This document shows positions 16,598-24,265 of a stretch of 64,000 nt of DNA, piece by piece. Positions within the stretch are counted from its first letter, which is position 1, and each line of letters begins with the position of its first letter. The stretch is from Micromonospora cremea (lineage in GTDB: Bacteria > Actinomycetota > Actinomycetes > Mycobacteriales > Micromonosporaceae). The notes below the pieces were generated by a model. It ran no database searches and was not told where the DNA came from. It saw only the letters and a list, made by a program, of their open reading frames with translations. The stretch lies in assembly GCF_900143515.1 (NCBI RefSeq), contig NZ_FSQT01000002.1, positions 310,001-374,000 of the forward strand, given 5' to 3'. A program made the translations under genes and the position numbers.

Positions 16598-17433
16598 CCC
16601 GGCGGGGGATCCCCTGGACGCTGCTCGCCGTCCTGGTGCTCGCCCAGATCTGCTACCCGCTGACCACCGGCGCCACCCGGGCCGGGCTCACCGTGGCCAC
16701 CGTCGTGCTCGGCTGGCTCCTCTCGGTCGGCCACGCGCTGCTCAGCCGGGGGCCCCGGGCAGCGGCGGCGCTGGTCGCCGTGGCCACCGGCGGCGGGTTC
16801 GCGATCGAGGCGGTCGGGGTCGCCACGGGCGTGCCGTTCGGCAGCTACGACTACTCCGGCGAACTCGGCCCCAAACTGGCCGGGGTACCACTGATCATCC
16901 CCCTGGCCTGGACCTGGATGGCCTGGCCGGCGTGGCTGGCGGCGGTCCGGTTGACCGGCGGCACCGGGTCGCCGGCCCTCCGGCGGGTGCGCCGCACCGC
17001 GCTGGCCGCGCTGGGGCTGGCCACCTGGGACCTCTTCCTCGATCCGCAGATGGTGGCCGAGGGGTACTGGGCCTGGCGGGACGCCACCCCGGCGCTGCCC
17101 GGCCTGCCCGGCGTCCCGATCAGCAACTACCTGGGCTGGCTGCTCTTCGCGGTGCTGCTGATGAGCGCGCTGCGCCCGCTGGCCGGCCCGGACGCCGAGC
17201 GCACCGACCACCGGGACCACCCGATGATCGCGCTCTACCTGTGGACGTACTTCTCCAGCATCCTGGCCCACGCGGTCTTCCTCGACCTGCCCGCCTCGGC
17301 GCTCTGGGGCGCGGCCGGCATGTCGGTGACCGCCGTGCCGCTGGCGGTGATCCTGCTGCGCGCCCGGCGGGCCCCCGACGCCCACCGGGAGGGCCACCAG
17401 CCGCACCGCCCCGGTGTCGACGCGACCCGATGA
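16594..17433 (+). CDS. cruF: Carotenoid 1',2'-hydratase (CruF-type integral membrane protein)
   Basis: This 279-aa membrane protein has about seven helices and the DUF422/CruF signature (FAIEAVGVATGVPFGSYDYSG, LGLATWDLFLDPQMVAEGYW). The family adds water to the linear end of gamma-carotene-type carotenoids, creating the hydroxyl that is then glycosylated. The next gene is a glycosyltransferase, which fits. It is coupled to the GNAT gene and to the glycosyltransferase by 4-bp overlaps. Confidence 0.85.
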   Translation: MTRRGIPWTLLAVLVLAQICYPLTTGATRAGLTVATVVLGWLLSVGHALLSRGPRAAAALVAVATGGGFAIEAVGVATGVPFGSYDYSGELGPKLAGVPLIIPLAWTWMAWPAWLAAVRLTGGTGSPALRRVRRTALAALGLATWDLFLDPQMVAEGYWAWRDATPALPGLPGVPISNYLGWLLFAVLLMSALRPLAGPDAERTDHRDHPMIALYLWTYFSSILAHAVFLDLPASALWGAAGMSVTAVPLAVILLRARRAPDAHREGHQPHRPGVDATR

Positions 17434-18557
17434 TCGTCCTGTTCGCCCTGCTGCTCGTCGTCGCCGCGCTGACCGGGCACACCTGGGTCAACGCCTCGCG
17501 CTGGCTGCGCCGGCCCACCGACCGACCGGACGAGGTCGGCGAGCCGGTCGCCGTGCTGCTGCCGCTGCGCGACGAGGCCGCCCGGGTCGCCCCCTGCCTG
17601 CGCGCTCTGCTCGCCCAGCGCGGTGTGCCCGGGCTGCGCGTCGTGGTCCTCGACGACGGGTCCACCGACGGCACCGCCGACGTGGTCCGGGCGGTGGCCG
17701 GCGACGACCCGCGGGTCACCCTGCTCACCGGGGTCGCCCCGCCGCCGGGCTGGCTGGGCAAGCCGCACGCCTGCTGGCAGCTGGCCACCCGGGCCGACCC
17801 GGCGGCCACCGCGCTGGTCTTCGTCGACGCCGACGTGGTGCTCGCCCCGCACGCCGTGGCGGCGGCCGTCACCGAGCTGCGCGCCGCCCGCGCGGCGCTG
17901 CTGTCGCCGTACCCCCGGATCGTGGTGGCGACGGCGGCCGACCGGCTGGTGCAGCCGCTGTTGCAGTGGCTCTGGCTGACCTTCCTGCCGCTGCGCGCGA
18001 TGGAGCGCTCGCCGCGGCCGTCGCTGGCCGCGGCGGGCGGGCAGTTCCTGGTGCTGGACCGGGCCGGCTACACCGCCGCCGGTGGGCACGCCGCGGTCGC
18101 CGACAAGATCCTGGAGGACGTCGAGCTGGCCCGGGTGGTCAAGCGGGCCGGTGGGCGGATCGCCCTGGCCGACGGCTCCCGGCTGGCCACGTGTCGGATG
18201 TACGACGACTGGCCGCAGCTGCGCGACGGGTACTCGAAGTCGCTGTGGGCGTCGTTCGGGCACCCGGGCGCGGCGGCCACCGTGGTGGCGTCGCTGCTGC
18301 TGCTCTACACCGCCCCACCGCTGGTCACGGTGGTGGCCCTGGCGGCCGGCGCGCCGGGAGTGGCCGCCGCGGGCCTGGCCGGCTACCTGCTCGGGGTGGC
18401 CGGGCGGGTGCTCACCGCCCGGGCGACCGGCGGCCGGTGGTGGCCCGACGCGCTCGCACACCCCGTGTCGGTCGTGGTCCTCGGTTGGCTGACTCTGCGG
18501 TCGTACCATCTGCGAAAGCAGCGCCGCCTGACCTGGCGGGGCCGCCCGGTCAGCTAG
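17430..18557 (+). CDS. Carotenoid glycosyltransferase (GT2 family, CruC-like)
   Basis: This 375-aa GT-A fold enzyme has [16 protein letters not shown] near residue 72 and the metal-binding [10 protein letters not shown] near residue 131. [18 protein letters not shown] (ED acceptor motif) follows, then C-terminal membrane helices. An N-terminal hydrophobic segment anchors it. Context places it after CruF, so it probably glycosylates 1'-hydroxy-carotenoid, as in sioxanthin of Salinispora (family knowledge). Confidence 0.85.
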   Translation: MIVLFALLLVVAALTGHTWVNASRWLRRPTDRPDEVGEPVAVLLPLRDEAARVAPCLRALLAQRGVPGLRVVVLDDGSTDGTADVVRAVAGDDPRVTLLTGVAPPPGWLGKPHACWQLATRADPAATALVFVDADVVLAPHAVAAAVTELRAARAALLSPYPRIVVATAADRLVQPLLQWLWLTFLPLRAMERSPRPSLAAAGGQFLVLDRAGYTAAGGHAAVADKILEDVELARVVKRAGGRIALADGSRLATCRMYDDWPQLRDGYSKSLWASFGHPGAAATVVASLLLLYTAPPLVTVVALAAGAPGVAAAGLAGYLLGVAGRVLTARATGGRWWPDALAHPVSVVVLGWLTLRSYHLRKQRRLTWRGRPVS

Positions 18558-18568
18558 GAGGGCGCGGC

Positions 18569-20056
18569 ATGGCGCGGATCGTGGTCGTCGGCGCCGGGGT
18601 GGGTGGCCTGGCCACCGCCGCCCGGCTGGCCGCCACCGGGCACCAGGTGACCGTCTTCGAGCGGGCCGACACGGTCGGCGGCAAGCTCGGCCGGTACGTG
18701 CACGACACCCCGGCCGGGTCGTTCCACTTCGACACCGGGCCGAGCCTGCTCACCCTGCCCGAGCTCTTCCACGACCTGTTCGAGGCGACCGGGGCCAAGC
18801 TCGACGAGTACCTCGACCTGGCCCCGCTGGACCCGATCGTCCGGCACGTCTTCCCCGCCGGTGGCCCGGCACTGGACTCCTGCGCCGACCCGGTGGAGTT
18901 CGCCGCCCGGATCGGGGCCGCCTTCGGTGACCGGGCGGCGGCCGACTGGCAACGGCTGTGGCGCCGGGCGGCGCGGGTGTGGCACGCCTCCGCACGGGAC
19001 ATCCTGCGCCGTACCGTCGACTCCCCCCGCGACCTGGCGTCGCTGGCCTGGCGCGTCGGCGACCTCGCCGCCATCGCCCCGGGCCGCACCCTGCGCGGAC
19101 TGGGCCGCCGGCACCTGTCCGACCCTCGGCTGCGGATGCTGCTGGACCGGTACGCCACCTACACCGGCGCCGACCCCCGCCGGGCGCCGGCGGCCCTGGT
19201 GGCGGTCCCCTACGCCGAGCTGACCTTCGGCGGCTGGTACCTGCGCGGCGGGTTGGGCACGCTCGCCGACGCGTTGCTGACGCGCTGCCTGGACCTCGGC
19301 GTGGTCGTGCGGACCGGCGCCACGGTGACCCGGATCGACGCCGCCGGCGGCCGGGTGCACGGGGTACGCCTCGCCGGCGTCACCGGGCCGGTGCCCGCCG
19401 ATGTGGTGGTGGCCAACGTGGACGCACTCACCGTCTACCGCGACCTGCTGCCGCACGCGCGCCGACTGGCCGGGCTGGCCGACCGCAGCCTGGCCGGCTT
19501 CGTGCTGCTGCTCGGCGTCTCCGGCAGCACCGGGCTGGCGCACCACAACGTCTTCTTTCCGCGCGACTACGACGCGGAGTTCGACGCGGTCTTCGGCGAC
19601 CCGGGGCGCGGCGTACGGGCCCGGCCGGCGGCCGACCCGACGGTGTTCGTCACCGTGGCCGACGACCCGATGGCCCGCCCGGCCGGGCACGAGGCGTGGT
19701 TCGTGCTGGTCAACGCCGCCCGGCAGGGCACCGCCGCGGGCGCGGTCGACTGGCGACGCCCGGGGCTGGCCGACGCGTACGCCGACCGGATCCTGGCGGT
19801 GCTGGCGGAGCGTGGCGTGGACGTCCGCGACCGGCTGCTGTTTCGCGAGGTCCGTACCCCGGCCGACCTGGACGCGGCTACCGGCGCGCCGGGTGGCTCG
19901 ATCTACGGCACCGCCGGAGGACTGCTCCGCCCGGCCAACCGGGGCCCGGCGCACGGGCTGTGGCTGGTGGGCGGCTCCAGCCACCCCGGCGGTGGACTGC
20001 CGATGGTGACCCTCTCCGCGCAGATCGTCGCCGACGAGATCGGCCCCGCCTGGTAG
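18569..20056 (+). CDS. Phytoene desaturase-family carotenoid oxidoreductase (CrtI/CrtD type)
   Basis: This 495-aa FAD enzyme opens with [20 protein letters not shown] and ends with the family signature [29 protein letters not shown]. An AGGAGG site overlaps the stop of the glycosyltransferase. It is either a CrtI phytoene desaturase or, given cruF and the glycosyltransferase beside it, a CrtD-type 3',4'-desaturase. I lean to CrtD. No phytoene synthase or cyclase is in the window, so the rest of the pathway lies elsewhere. Confidence 0.85.
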   Translation: MARIVVVGAGVGGLATAARLAATGHQVTVFERADTVGGKLGRYVHDTPAGSFHFDTGPSLLTLPELFHDLFEATGAKLDEYLDLAPLDPIVRHVFPAGGPALDSCADPVEFAARIGAAFGDRAAADWQRLWRRAARVWHASARDILRRTVDSPRDLASLAWRVGDLAAIAPGRTLRGLGRRHLSDPRLRMLLDRYATYTGADPRRAPAALVAVPYAELTFGGWYLRGGLGTLADALLTRCLDLGVVVRTGATVTRIDAAGGRVHGVRLAGVTGPVPADVVVANVDALTVYRDLLPHARRLAGLADRSLAGFVLLLGVSGSTGLAHHNVFFPRDYDAEFDAVFGDPGRGVRARPAADPTVFVTVADDPMARPAGHEAWFVLVNAARQGTAAGAVDWRRPGLADAYADRILAVLAERGVDVRDRLLFREVRTPADLDAATGAPGGSIYGTAGGLLRPANRGPAHGLWLVGGSSHPGGGLPMVTLSAQIVADEIGPAW

Positions 20057-20063
20057 TCGGCAA

Positions 20064-20109
20064 GGAAGGGCCTTTTGTTAACGCCTGCGGTATGGGAAGG
20101 GTCCCTTCC
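20064..20109. terminator. GGAAGGG/CCCTTCC palindrome (Micromonospora-type intergenic repeat)
   Basis: GGAAGGG-T-CCCTTCC (20095-20109) is a perfect palindrome, preceded by another GGAAGGG (20064-20070) and a GTTAACGCC stretch. It sits between convergent genes. The pattern recalls a GGAAGGGCCCTTCC/TTAACGCC repeat that I remember as common between Micromonospora genes. It is likely a bidirectional terminator. Confidence 0.6.
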
Positions 20110-20128
20110 AAACATCGCGGCACGGAGG

Positions 20129-20818
20129 TCAGCCGACGTCGAGCAGCGCGCGGCGGACGGTGGAGAGCAGCTGCCCCAGACCGAAGCCGGCCAGCAGCAC
20201 CCACACCGCGGTCGCCATGGTGATGGTGCCGGCGGCGAGATCCGGCTCGATCAGCCCGGCCAGCCCGGCGACCAGCAACCCGACCAGCGCCACCGAGACC
20301 CGGGTGGGGCGTTCGCCCACGGTCACCGCGCCGATCTCGCGCATGCCGGCGGAGACCGCTCGGGCCCGGGTGTACTCGTGCAGCCAGGACAGCGCGCCGC
20401 CCGCGACCACCAGCGCACCCGGCGCGCCGACCAGCCAGAACGCCAGCAGCCAGGCCACCTCACCGAGCCGGTCGGCGACCGAGTCGTAGACGTAGCCGAG
20501 CCGGGTGGTGCGGCCGGTGGCCACCGCCACCGCCCCGTCCACGCTGTCCGCCACCGAGGCGAGCAGCACGAACAGCGCGCCGAGAAACGGCCCGTCCGCC
20601 GGCCGGGTCACCAGCAGCGGTACGCAGAAGCAGAGCAGCACCCCGGCCACGGTGACCGCCGTGGGGCCGACCCGCAGCCGGCCCAGCACGTACCCGACGT
20701 GGTACGCGAACCGCAGCCAGGCGCGCACCACCGGCGCGGCCGTCCGGGGGTCGAACCCGCCGTGCAACCGTGCCCACGCCGTGGCGTACTGGTCCCAGTT
20801 CAGCTGTGTGCCCACCAC
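20129..20818 (-). CDS. CDP-alcohol phosphatidyltransferase family membrane protein
   Basis: This 229-aa membrane protein of phospholipid synthesis carries the CDP-binding signature near residue 90. Where the family has D-x2-DG-x2-AR-x8-G-x3-D-x3-D, this protein reads DSVDGAVAVATGRTTRLG then YVYDSVAD, so all four Asp are kept but the Arg after Ala is Val. It may still be active, with a nearby Arg filling in. The gene is convergent with the carotenoid operon and downstream of metF. The acceptor alcohol is unknown. Confidence 0.85.
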   Translation of the reverse strand: MVGTQLNWDQYATAWARLHGGFDPRTAAPVVRAWLRFAYHVGYVLGRLRVGPTAVTVAGVLLCFCVPLLVTRPADGPFLGALFVLLASVADSVDGAVAVATGRTTRLGYVYDSVADRLGEVAWLLAFWLVGAPGALVVAGGALSWLHEYTRARAVSAGMREIGAVTVGERPTRVSVALVGLLVAGLAGLIEPDLAAGTITMATAVWVLLAGFGLGQLLSTVRRALLDVG

Positions 20819-20862
20819 TGATCAACCGTCGTGCCGGGCATCAGGTGTCGCAGGCTCCGGGG

Positions 20863-21780
20863 TCACATCCGCGCGCCGGCCTTGAGGTTCTGCCAGACCT
20901 CGCGGGTCGCCGTGGACCGGTTGAGGGTGATGAAGTGGATCCCCGGCACGCCCTCGTCCAGCAGCCGGCGGGACATCTCGCTGGCCTGCTCGATACCGAG
21001 CCGGCGGACCGCCTCCGGGTCGTCGGCGACCCGCTCGAAGCGCGCCGCCAGCGCCGGCGGGAAGGGCGCCCCGGACAGCTGCACGGACCGCTCGATGGTG
21101 CCGATCTGGGTCACCGGCATCACCCCGGCGAGGATCGGGGTGTCGCAGCCGGCGGCCGCCACCCGGTCGCGCAGCCGCAGGTAGTCGTCGGCCTCGAAGA
21201 ACATCTGCGTGATCGCGAACTCGGCGCCGGCCCGGCACTTGCGGACGAAGTGCGCGGTGTCGCTGGCCACGTCGGGTGAGCGGGGGTGCTTGTACGGAAA
21301 GGCCGCCACGCCCACGCTGAAGTCACCGGCGTCCCGCACGAGGCGTACCAGGTCCTCGGCGTAGTCCACGCCCGCGGGGTGGCGAACCCATTCGCCGCCC
21401 GGGTTGCCCGGCGGGTCGCCGCGCACCGCCAGCACGTTGCGCACCCCCACCCCGGCGAGCCGACCGATCACGTGCCGCAGCTCGGCGACGGAGTGGTTGA
21501 CCGCGGTCAGGTGGGCCATCGGCAGCAGGGTGGTGTCGGTGGCGATCCTCTCGGTGACCGACACGGTGGTGTCCCGGGTCGAGCCGCCCGCGCCGTAGGT
21601 GATCGACACGAACGACGGGCGCAGCGACTCCAGCTCGCGGATCGCCTGCCAGAGCAGCCGCTCCCCCGCCTCGGTCTTGGGCGGGAAGAACTCGAACGAG
21701 AAGGTCGGCTGACGGTCACGGATGAGCTCCCCGATCGCCGGCTGCGGATTGGGGAGTACCGAGGGAAGACCGAGCGCCAC
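20863..21780 (-). CDS. metF: Methylenetetrahydrofolate reductase
   Basis: This 305-aa FAD enzyme reduces 5,10-methylene-THF to 5-methyl-THF for methionine synthesis. TIM-barrel hallmarks are PTFSFEFFPPKTEAGE with the catalytic Glu, SITYGAGGSTRDTT, VLAVRGDPPG and ITQMFFEADDYLRL. The length is normal. A 12-bp hairpin with a 4-nt loop lies 51-78 bp upstream. No recognisable SAM riboswitch is present. Confidence 0.93.
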   Translation of the reverse strand: MALGLPSVLPNPQPAIGELIRDRQPTFSFEFFPPKTEAGERLLWQAIRELESLRPSFVSITYGAGGSTRDTTVSVTERIATDTTLLPMAHLTAVNHSVAELRHVIGRLAGVGVRNVLAVRGDPPGNPGGEWVRHPAGVDYAEDLVRLVRDAGDFSVGVAAFPYKHPRSPDVASDTAHFVRKCRAGAEFAITQMFFEADDYLRLRDRVAAAGCDTPILAGVMPVTQIGTIERSVQLSGAPFPPALAARFERVADDPEAVRRLGIEQASEMSRRLLDEGVPGIHFITLNRSTATREVWQNLKAGARM

Positions 21781-21830
21781 GACCCGACTCTAGCGGTCAG
21801 CGTCCGCACCACCCAGGCGCTTCCCATCGC

Positions 21831-21858
21831 GGCCCACGGATCGACGGATCCGTGGGCC
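21831..21858. other. 12-bp perfect hairpin upstream of metF
   Basis: GGCCCACGGATC (21831-21842) and GATCCGTGGGCC (21847-21858) enclose GACG. It lies in the 279-bp divergent gap between metF and the HTH gene, where it could be an operator or a leader hairpin. The remainder of the gap shows nothing clear. Confidence 0.6.
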
Positions 21859-22059
21859 GCCCGTTGGCCGGTGCCGCCCCACGCGCCCGGCCCGGCGGGC
21901 GGAAAGCCGTCGTACCCACGGGGTAGTAATGGGTGGCGCGGGAGGGTCGGCGGGGGGCGACCCGGGGGGACGCGCGGGGGTCAGCAGCCGAGCGGTGACG
22001 CCGCTCCCGTCCGGTCGGGCGGGTGCTCGTCACCGCACCGACGCCCGCCTGGAGGACCC

Positions 22060-22484
22060 ATGACCCCACCCCCACCGCCGCGCCCGGCACAGCTCGGCCC
22101 GCTGCTCGCCCGGTGCCGGCTGGCCCGGGGCTGGAGCCAGCAGCGCACGGCCGCCGAGTTGTGTGCCGCCGCGGGGGTGCCGACGTTGAGCCGACACGAG
22201 GTGTCCCGGTGGGAACGGCAACGACGCGTCCCGGGAGGGTTCTGGCTCGGTTGGCTCGCCGTGGTGCTGGACGTGCCGCTGGTGGCGCTCGCCGAGGCCG
22301 CCGCGGTCACCCGGCGAGCCGGCCCGGCCCGGGCCGTCGGGCCGGGCCGTCGGGCCGGGCCGGGCCACGGCCGGCGCGCGGCCGGGCGGACGGGCAGGCC
22401 GGGGCCGCACCGGCGGCCGGGCCGGCGGGACTACGCGTGGCGGTGGAGCGCGGTACGCGGCGACCGGCTAGCGTCGTGGCGTGA
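22060..22484 (+). CDS. Helix-turn-helix (XRE-like) protein, 3' end unresolved
   Basis: ATG 22060 follows a good GGAGG site. The first 88 residues are a convincing HTH domain (LARCRLARGWSQQRTAAEL, then LSRHEVSRWERQRRVPGGFW). The frame then enters a GC repeat and runs open to 22863, 380 bp into the polyprenyl synthase, which is implausible. The two other frames stop at 22471 and 22484, just before or overlapping the synthase start. A 13-bp tandem unit (GGGCCGTCGGGCC, about 22335-22360) sits where the frame would change, so a slip or sequencing error is likely. The end given here is provisional. Confidence 0.5.
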
Positions 22485-23563
22485 CCCACGCTGCTCCCGT
22501 GTCCCCCGTCGACCGTGCCGGCCTGCGGCAGCGGGTCGACAAGGCCCTCACCGAGTTCCTGGCCGGCCAGCGGGCCCGGTTGACCGGCGTCGACGACGCC
22601 CTGGTCCCGGTGGCGGAGGCGATCGAGGCGTTCGTGCTCGGCGGCGGCAAGCGGCTGCGGCCGGCCTTCGCGTACTGGGGGTTCCGGGGCGCCGGCGGGG
22701 TGGACAGCGACCAGGTGCTCACCGCCCTGGCCGCGCTGGAATTCGTGCAGGCCAGCGCGCTGATCCACGACGACCTGATGGACCGCTCCGACACCCGGCG
22801 CGGCGAGCCGGCGGTGCACCGGCGGTTCGCCGCCCGGCACCGGGCGGCCGGCTGGGGCGGTGATCCGGACGGGTTCGGCGACGCTGCCGCGATCCTGCTC
22901 GGCGATCTCTGCCTGGTCTGGTCCGACGAGTTGCTGCACTCCGCGGGACTGGACCTGCGGGCGGTGGCCCGGGCCCGGCTGGTCTTCGACGAGATGCGCA
23001 CCGAGGTCACCGTCGGGCAGTACCTCGACGTGCTGACCCAGGTCACCGGGGACACCTCGGTGGAACGGGCCAGCAAGGTCGCCCGGTACAAGTCGGCGAA
23101 GTACACGGTCGAGCGTCCGCTGCTGCTCGGCGCCGCGCTGGCCGACGCGACGGCGGACGTGCGGACGGCCTACTCGGCGTACGGGCTGCCCCTGGGCGAG
23201 GCGTTCCAGCTCCGGGACGACGTGCTGGGGGTCTTCGGCGACCCGGCGCAGACCGGCAAGCCGGCCGGGGACGACCTGCGGGAGGGCAAGCGCACGTACC
23301 TCGTGGCGGCGGCCGTGGAGGCCACCGACGACGCCGGCCGGGAGCTTCTGCTCAGCCGGCTCGGCGACCCTGAGCTCGACGAGCAGGGGGTGACCCAGCT
23401 GCGCGAGCTGATCTCCGCGAGCGGGGCGCTGGCCCGCACCGAGCAGCGGATCGTCACGCTCACCGACGCGGCGCTGGCGGCGCTGGCCGCCGTCGACCTC
23501 GACACCGAGGCCCGTCAGGCCCTGGTCGACCTGGCGATCGCCGCCACCCGCCGCGCCGACTGA
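22481..23563 (+). CDS. Polyprenyl diphosphate synthase (GGPP synthase type)
   Basis: This 360-aa all-helical prenyltransferase condenses IPP with allylic diphosphates. The first aspartate-rich motif is ALIHDDLMDRSDTRRG, preceded by GGGKRLRPAF. The second is QLRDDVLGVFGDP, with GDDLREGKRTYL after it. GTG 22481 is supported by the family's beginning (SPVDRAGLRQRVDKAL). The product could be GGPP for the carotenoid operon 2.4 kb upstream or a longer chain. The motif spacing suggests a short to medium chain. It corresponds to mycobacterial idsA2 by position and type. Confidence 0.9.
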   Translation: MTHAAPVSPVDRAGLRQRVDKALTEFLAGQRARLTGVDDALVPVAEAIEAFVLGGGKRLRPAFAYWGFRGAGGVDSDQVLTALAALEFVQASALIHDDLMDRSDTRRGEPAVHRRFAARHRAAGWGGDPDGFGDAAAILLGDLCLVWSDELLHSAGLDLRAVARARLVFDEMRTEVTVGQYLDVLTQVTGDTSVERASKVARYKSAKYTVERPLLLGAALADATADVRTAYSAYGLPLGEAFQLRDDVLGVFGDPAQTGKPAGDDLREGKRTYLVAAAVEATDDAGRELLLSRLGDPELDEQGVTQLRELISASGALARTEQRIVTLTDAALAALAAVDLDTEARQALVDLAIAATRRAD

Positions 23564-23598
23564 CCCCTCCCCCGGCCCGGCGGGACCGCCCCGCTGGT

Positions 23599-23653
23599 GA
23601 TCATGAAGTTGGCGAGGCGACAGGCCGCTGCCGGCGCCGCCAACTCCATGATC
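23599..23653. repeat. GATCATG-ended palindrome in a convergent gap
   Basis: GATCATGAAGTTGGCG (23599-23614) pairs with CGCCAACTCCATGATC (23638-23653) at 15 of 16 positions. It lies between the convergent polyprenyl synthase and Rv2175c-like genes and is a likely bidirectional terminator. Confidence 0.7.
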
Positions 23654-23675
23654 GACGCGGAAAGGGGCGGGAGGG

Positions 23676-24065
23676 TTAGAAGCCGAGGGCTTGGGCTCGG
23701 CGTTTGACTTCGCGGGCCTGGTCGCCGGACAGGGCGGCGGCCGGGGTGGCGCCGGGGAGAGTGTCGTCCGGCTCGTAGAGCCACCGCAGCGCGGCCTCGT
23801 CGTCGTAGCCGTTGTCGGAGAGCAGGTTGAGCACGCCGGGCAGGTGCTTGAGCACGGTCTGGTTGGCCACCAGGTCCGCCGGCACCCGGCGGATGCCGTC
23901 GCGGCGGACCGCCAGCAGCTCCCGGTCGCGGATCATCTGGTGCACCTTGCTGATCGACACGTCGAGGCGCTCGGCGACGTCGGGCAGGGTGAGCCAGCCG
24001 GCCGGGTCGGCGGGTCCGGCGAGCTCGGGGCCGGGCACGGCCTGGTCGGGTACGGGTTCGGTCAC
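23676..24065 (-). CDS. Rv2175c-family DNA-binding protein
   Basis: This 129-aa protein has a winged helix-turn-helix near its N-terminus (WLTLPDVAERLDVSISKVHQMIRDRELLAVR) and the C-terminal Rv2175c domain (LPGVLNLLSDNGYDDEAALRWL). In M. tuberculosis Rv2175c is phosphorylated by the adjacent kinase PknL, which lowers its DNA binding. Here the neighbouring PASTA kinase is divergent. GTG 24065 is preferred over ATG 24086 because the latter would include the apparent ribosome-binding site in the coding region. Confidence 0.9.
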   Translation of the reverse strand: MTEPVPDQAVPGPELAGPADPAGWLTLPDVAERLDVSISKVHQMIRDRELLAVRRDGIRRVPADLVANQTVLKHLPGVLNLLSDNGYDDEAALRWLYEPDDTLPGATPAAALSGDQAREVKRRAQALGF

Positions 24066-24265
24066 CCGATCACCCTGCCACGCCATTGCCCGGACGAGCC
24101 ACCGGGCACCCCGGGACGACCCGTCCAAACACTCGGCGGACCGCCGGCGACCAGCGGATGAGGGGTCGGGACAGGGGCGGTGAGCGCGGTGGGACGGACC
24201 AGGTTCGCCGCCGGCTGTAGCATCCTGTTCATCCTTTGCCCCCTGGACACATAGACTCCCTGCCG

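Noticed and set aside
21781..22059. SAM riboswitch upstream of metF
   Set aside because: Only a simple 12-bp hairpin is seen. No multi-helix SAM-I or SAM-II layout could be recognised.
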